Assembly: GCA_902500995.1 (NCBI GenBank)
Contig: CABVSR010000002.1
Coordinates: forward strand, 186,001 to 250,000
Direction: 5' to 3'
Source: an uncultured Nitrospira sp.
Lineage (GTDB): Bacteria; Nitrospirota; Nitrospiria; Nitrospirales; Nitrospiraceae
DNA length: 64,000 nt
Of this stretch, positions 60,958 through 64,000 are shown piece by piece. Positions within the stretch are counted from its first letter, which is position 1; the number at the start of each line of letters is the position of its first letter. The translations under genes and the position numbers were made by a program. The notes beneath the pieces are model-generated. The model was given only the letters and a program-made list of their open reading frames with translations. It did not search any database and was not told where the DNA came from.

Positions 60958-62553
60958 ATGAACGAGAGAAAAGCTCGATTCACCTCCCTCTCCGGTTTGA
61001 ACATCGAACCGTGCTACGGGCCTGATCATCTCAAGGGCTGGCACGCCGAACAGGACCTGGGCCGACCGGGCGCATTTCCTTACACCCGCGGTTGCTACCC
61101 CGGCATGTATCGCAGCCGGGTCTGGACCATGCGGCAATTCGCCGGCTTCGGCTCTGCCGACGACACAAACGCGCGCTTCAAATATTTATTGGATCACGGC
61201 CAAACCGGCCTGAGCGTCGCATTTGACCTCCCGACCCTCATGGGTCTCGATGCCGACGATCCGCTGGCTCGCGGTGAGGTGGGACATTGCGGGGTGGCCG
61301 TCTCGTCCCTCGCCGACATGGAACGGTTGTTCGACGGCATCCCGCTCGATCAGGTCACGACGTCCATGACGATCAACGGTCCCGCCGCCGTGCTGTTCGC
61401 CATGTATCTGGCGGTAGCGGAAAAGCGCGGGATTCCTTTCGACCGGCTGGGCGGCACGATTCAGAACGACATTCTGAAGGAATACATCGCACAGAAGGAA
61501 TGGCTGTTTCCCCCCGAGCCGCACCTGGCCTTGATTGTCGACACGATCACGTATTGCGCGGCGCATGTGCCGAAATGGCACCCGATCAGCATCAGCGGAT
61601 ATCACATCCGCGAGGCCGGCTCGACGGCGATTCAGGAACTGGCCTTCACGCTGTACAACGGCCTGACCTACGTCGAGGCGGCGGTGAAGTCGGGGCTCGC
61701 TGTGGACGCGTTTGCGCCGCAGTTATCGTTCTTCTTCAACGTCCACAATGATTTTTTCGAAGAGATCGCCAAATTTCGCGCCGCCCGGCGTCTCTGGGCT
61801 CGCGAGATGGAACGGCGGTACCACCCCCAAAACCCCCGGTCGCTGCAGCTGCGTTGTCACGCCCAAACCGCCGGTTGTTCACTCACGGCCCAGCAGCCGT
61901 TGAATAATGTGGTGCGAACCACCCTGCAGGCCCTGGCCGCCGTGCTCGGCGGCACGCAATCGCTCCATACGAATTCGATGGATGAAACGCTGGCCCTGCC
62001 GACGGAAGAGGCTGTGAAGCTGGCGCTGCGGACGCAGCAGATCATTGCGGCGGAAAGCGAGACAGTCAATACCGTCGATCCTTTGGGCGGCTCGTACTTT
62101 GTCGAGTCGCTGACGAACCGGCTGGAAGAAGGGGCGCGGGAACTGTTTCACAAACTGGATGGCATGGGCGGCATGGTCTCCGCCATCGAGCGCGGGTTTC
62201 CGCAGCGGGAGATCCTGGATGCGTCGCAACGGTACCAGCACGAAATTGAACGGCAGCAACGGAGCATCGTTGGAGTGACGGAGCATCGAGAAGATGAGTC
62301 CCGTTCCATTCCTATTTTGAAAATCGGACCGGAGGTCGAACAGGAGCAGGTGGCACGCCTGTCCGATCTCCGGAAATCACGCGATCCGTTCAAGATGGCC
62401 GGCTCGCTGGAAGAGCTGCAGGAGATGGCGTCCTGTCACCAGAATCTCATGCCGCCGTTGATTGAAGCAGTGAAGGCCAAGGCCACGCTGGGTGAGATTT
62501 GCGCCGCCCTGAAGGAAGTGTACGGAACCTATCGGGAGCCGGTGGTGTTGTGA
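60958..62553 (+). CDS. icmA: B12-dependent acyl-CoA mutase large subunit, isobutyryl-CoA mutase type
   Basis: 531 residues with the TIM-barrel catalytic domain of the methylmalonyl-CoA mutase family but no B12-binding domain of its own. Residues that fix specificity are Phe61 (WTMRQFAGF, where methylmalonyl-CoA mutase has Tyr89) and Gln179 ([10 protein letters not shown], where that enzyme has Arg207). Phe/Gln at this exact 118-residue spacing is the isobutyryl-CoA mutase signature. Predicted to interconvert butyryl- and isobutyryl-CoA with the small subunit at 63481. GGGAGG lies seven bases before the ATG. Confidence 0.85.
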   Translation: MNERKARFTSLSGLNIEPCYGPDHLKGWHAEQDLGRPGAFPYTRGCYPGMYRSRVWTMRQFAGFGSADDTNARFKYLLDHGQTGLSVAFDLPTLMGLDADDPLARGEVGHCGVAVSSLADMERLFDGIPLDQVTTSMTINGPAAVLFAMYLAVAEKRGIPFDRLGGTIQNDILKEYIAQKEWLFPPEPHLALIVDTITYCAAHVPKWHPISISGYHIREAGSTAIQELAFTLYNGLTYVEAAVKSGLAVDAFAPQLSFFFNVHNDFFEEIAKFRAARRLWAREMERRYHPQNPRSLQLRCHAQTAGCSLTAQQPLNNVVRTTLQALAAVLGGTQSLHTNSMDETLALPTEEAVKLALRTQQIIAAESETVNTVDPLGGSYFVESLTNRLEEGARELFHKLDGMGGMVSAIERGFPQREILDASQRYQHEIERQQRSIVGVTEHREDESRSIPILKIGPEVEQEQVARLSDLRKSRDPFKMAGSLEELQEMASCHQNLMPPLIEAVKAKATLGEICAALKEVYGTYREPVVL

Positions 62554-62641
62554 GGCGGCGTCAACAACCAGGGGCCTCTTGGTCGTCGCCGCTGAGGCAC
62601 ATTGAAAGTGAGCCACGGGATTGTAAGACGATCTGTGGGAC

Positions 62642-63484
62642 ATGAAACTCGGAGCATTTGACATCTTCCCGGTGACCGACGGCCGATTCCGGCTGGACGG
62701 CGGCGCCATGTTCGGTGTTGTGCCGAAAACGCTCTGGCAACGCTGTTGCCCGGCGGATGAACTAAATCGTATTCCGCTCAGCCTGACCTGCCTGCTGATC
62801 CGCGCCCACGGGAAACATGTGCTGGTGGACACGGGACTCGGCGACAAGGAAGACGCAAAATTCCATTCGATGTTTGCGGTCGAACGGACACCCACCCTGC
62901 CACAATCCCTCCATCGCTTGGGCTTGAGCCCCGACGACATCCATTTCGTGATCAATACGCATCTGCACTTCGACCATGCCGGAGGCAATACGACGATGAA
63001 CGGGACCGGCGCAGTCACGCCGGCCTTTCCAAAGGCTACCTACTATGTCCAGCAAGGTGAATACGAAGATGCGATGCAGGCCAATGAACGGACCAGGGCC
63101 AGTTACCGTCGCGACAATTTCACGCCGGTGGCCGACGCGAATCAATGGGCTTTGCTCCATGGCGAGACGGAGCTGCTGCCGGGGGTGACCGCCGTCGTCA
63201 CACCCGGCCACACGCGCTGCCATCAAAGCGTCAAAGTGGAATCGGAAGGCCGGGTCGCGTTTTTCCTGGGCGATCTCATTCCCACTGTGTCCCATCTCCC
63301 GCTGCCCTACATCATGGGGTACGACCTCAACCCCGTCCAAACACTCGGCAGCAAGCGGCAGGTGCTCGACCGCGCCTGCGAGGAACAGTGGTTGTTGATC
63401 TTCGAACATGACCCGCTGGTTCAAGCCGGCTATGTCTCCAAGGATGCGGCCGGCAAATACCTGCTTCAGGAGGTAACGCTATGA
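62642..63484 (+). CDS. Metallo-beta-lactamase-fold hydrolase
   Basis: 280 residues; zinc motif [10 protein letters not shown] (His107, His109, Asp111, His112), His in [10 protein letters not shown], Asp in FFLGDLIPT and terminal FEHD. Resembles the lactonase/thioesterase-like subgroup. Sits between the two mutase subunits, and the small subunit starts four bases inside its stop, so a related task such as thioester or lactone hydrolysis is possible. Substrate unknown. Confidence 0.88.
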   Translation: MKLGAFDIFPVTDGRFRLDGGAMFGVVPKTLWQRCCPADELNRIPLSLTCLLIRAHGKHVLVDTGLGDKEDAKFHSMFAVERTPTLPQSLHRLGLSPDDIHFVINTHLHFDHAGGNTTMNGTGAVTPAFPKATYYVQQGEYEDAMQANERTRASYRRDNFTPVADANQWALLHGETELLPGVTAVVTPGHTRCHQSVKVESEGRVAFFLGDLIPTVSHLPLPYIMGYDLNPVQTLGSKRQVLDRACEEQWLLIFEHDPLVQAGYVSKDAAGKYLLQEVTL

Positions 63485-63888
63485 CCGTCGCGGCAACACC
63501 CCTGCGCATTCTAATCGGCAAGGTCGGCTTGGACGGGCATGACCGTGGCGTGAAGCTGGTTGCCCGCGCGCTCCGTGATGCGGGCATCGAAATCATTTAC
63601 ACGGGACTCCATCAGAGTCCTGAGCAGATCGTGGCCACCGCAATCCAGGAGGACGTGCAGGCCATCGGCCTCAGTATCCATTCCGGCGCCCACAACTCGC
63701 TCTTCCCCCGCATCCTGGGACTGTTGCGGGAACAGGGCGCGGGAGACATCGTGCTCTTCGGCGGAGGCATCATTCCCGACGAAGACGTGCCGCGGTTGAA
63801 AGCGGCGGGCGTGCAGATGTTGTTCCGGCCTGCCACGCCGATGCACGACATCGTAGACTTTGTGAACGGGCTGCGCATCGAACGCTGA
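63481..63888 (+). CDS. icmB: B12-binding small subunit of acyl-CoA mutase
   Basis: 135 residues, nearly the length of known IcmB. Cobalamin-binding motif DxHxxG as [10 protein letters not shown] (His20, the lower axial ligand), [11 protein letters not shown] and FGGGIIP. Partner of the large subunit at 60958. Overlaps the metallo-beta-lactamase gene by four bases. Confidence 0.9.
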   Translation: MTVAATPLRILIGKVGLDGHDRGVKLVARALRDAGIEIIYTGLHQSPEQIVATAIQEDVQAIGLSIHSGAHNSLFPRILGLLREQGAGDIVLFGGGIIPDEDVPRLKAAGVQMLFRPATPMHDIVDFVNGLRIER

Positions 63889-63898
63889 GGATTCAACC

Positions 63899-64000
63899 AT
63901 GGGTGTGTTGGACACGGCTGTGCGGCGAGACTCGGACGACTTCCGTCGAAACCAGGCTCAATACGAAGGCCTGGTGGCCGATCTCAACAAGCACCTGGCG
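63899..64000 (+). CDS. Probable biotin-dependent carboxylase beta subunit (3' end outside window)
   Basis: Only the first 34 codons are in the window: MGVLDTAVRRDSDDFRRNQA followed by QYEGLVADLNKHLA. The opening resembles methylcrotonyl-/acyl-CoA carboxylase carboxyltransferase subunits, whose N-termini share the pattern of SxxFxxN...LVxxL. This would fit a leucine/branched-chain pathway. The call rests on a short stretch and is tentative. Confidence 0.55.
   Translation, partial: MGVLDTAVRRDSDDFRRNQAQYEGLVADLNKHLA

Noticed and set aside
60958-62553. Methylmalonyl-CoA mutase
   Set aside because: The two carboxylate-binding residues are Phe and Gln, the isobutyryl-CoA mutase pattern.

Overview
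The window is GC-rich and gene-dense and carries no rRNA, tRNA or CRISPR array. It looks like the chromosome of a Nitrospirota bacterium, probably Nitrospira-like. This rests on gene content (a chlorite dismutase family protein, YCF48 and TIG exported proteins, a two-partner secretion/CHAT operon, housekeeping synteny) and not on a marker gene, so the taxonomy is an inference.

Layout. 1-5.1 kb: end of dnaJ, rsmE, an exported beta-propeller/TIG gene pair and a RidA protein. 5.1-9.1 kb: an accessory patch with a ribbon-helix-helix/coiled-coil gene pair behind a palindrome, a decayed IS3-family element, a gene-free stretch, a DUF805 membrane protein and a lipoprotein. 9.1-19.7 kb: a minus-strand housekeeping block (cinA, thpR, recA, recX, alaS, ruvX, mltG, deoC, deoB) with many overlaps. 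19.7-25.3 kb: a Cld-family protein, several unknown genes, a SlyD-type FKBP and a Tat-exported DUF882 protein. 25.3-31.6 kb: a signalling array with a multi-PAS histidine kinase, a NarL-type regulator, a pseudo-receiver and a sigma-54 activator. 31.7-34 kb: NUDIX, SDR and an exported Lon-like (S16) protein. 34-39.9 kb: an operon tpsB, tpsA, TPR-CHAT whose CHAT cysteine is a serine.

40.2-64 kb is a 24 kb catabolic island built as two divergent arms around one control region (51775-51987). The leftward arm carries a haem-oxygenase-like protein, acyl-CoA ligase, thiolase, 3-hydroxyacyl-CoA dehydrogenase, enoyl-CoA hydratase, patatin, acyl-CoA dehydrogenase, an HTH protein and a tryptophanase. 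The rightward arm carries a half-size HPPD-like dioxygenase, homogentisate dioxygenase, a fumarylacetoacetate hydrolase, a phosphoribosyltransferase-like protein, 2-oxoacid dehydrogenase E1alpha/E1beta/E2, thiolase, 3-hydroxyacyl-CoA dehydrogenase, a two-subunit B12 mutase with isobutyryl-CoA mutase signature residues, a metallo-beta-lactamase-fold protein and the start of a probable biotin-dependent carboxylase. Together they suggest degradation of tyrosine/homogentisate, tryptophan and branched-chain or fatty acyl chains to acetyl-CoA, fumarate and related units, which would be unexpected in a chemolithoautotroph.

The best leads for undescribed biology are the TPS plus inactive-CHAT operon, the divergent island with its odd half-size dioxygenase, phosphoribosyltransferase-like and haem-oxygenase-like members, the exported Lon-like protein, and the degenerate 7-nt repeats inside the island.
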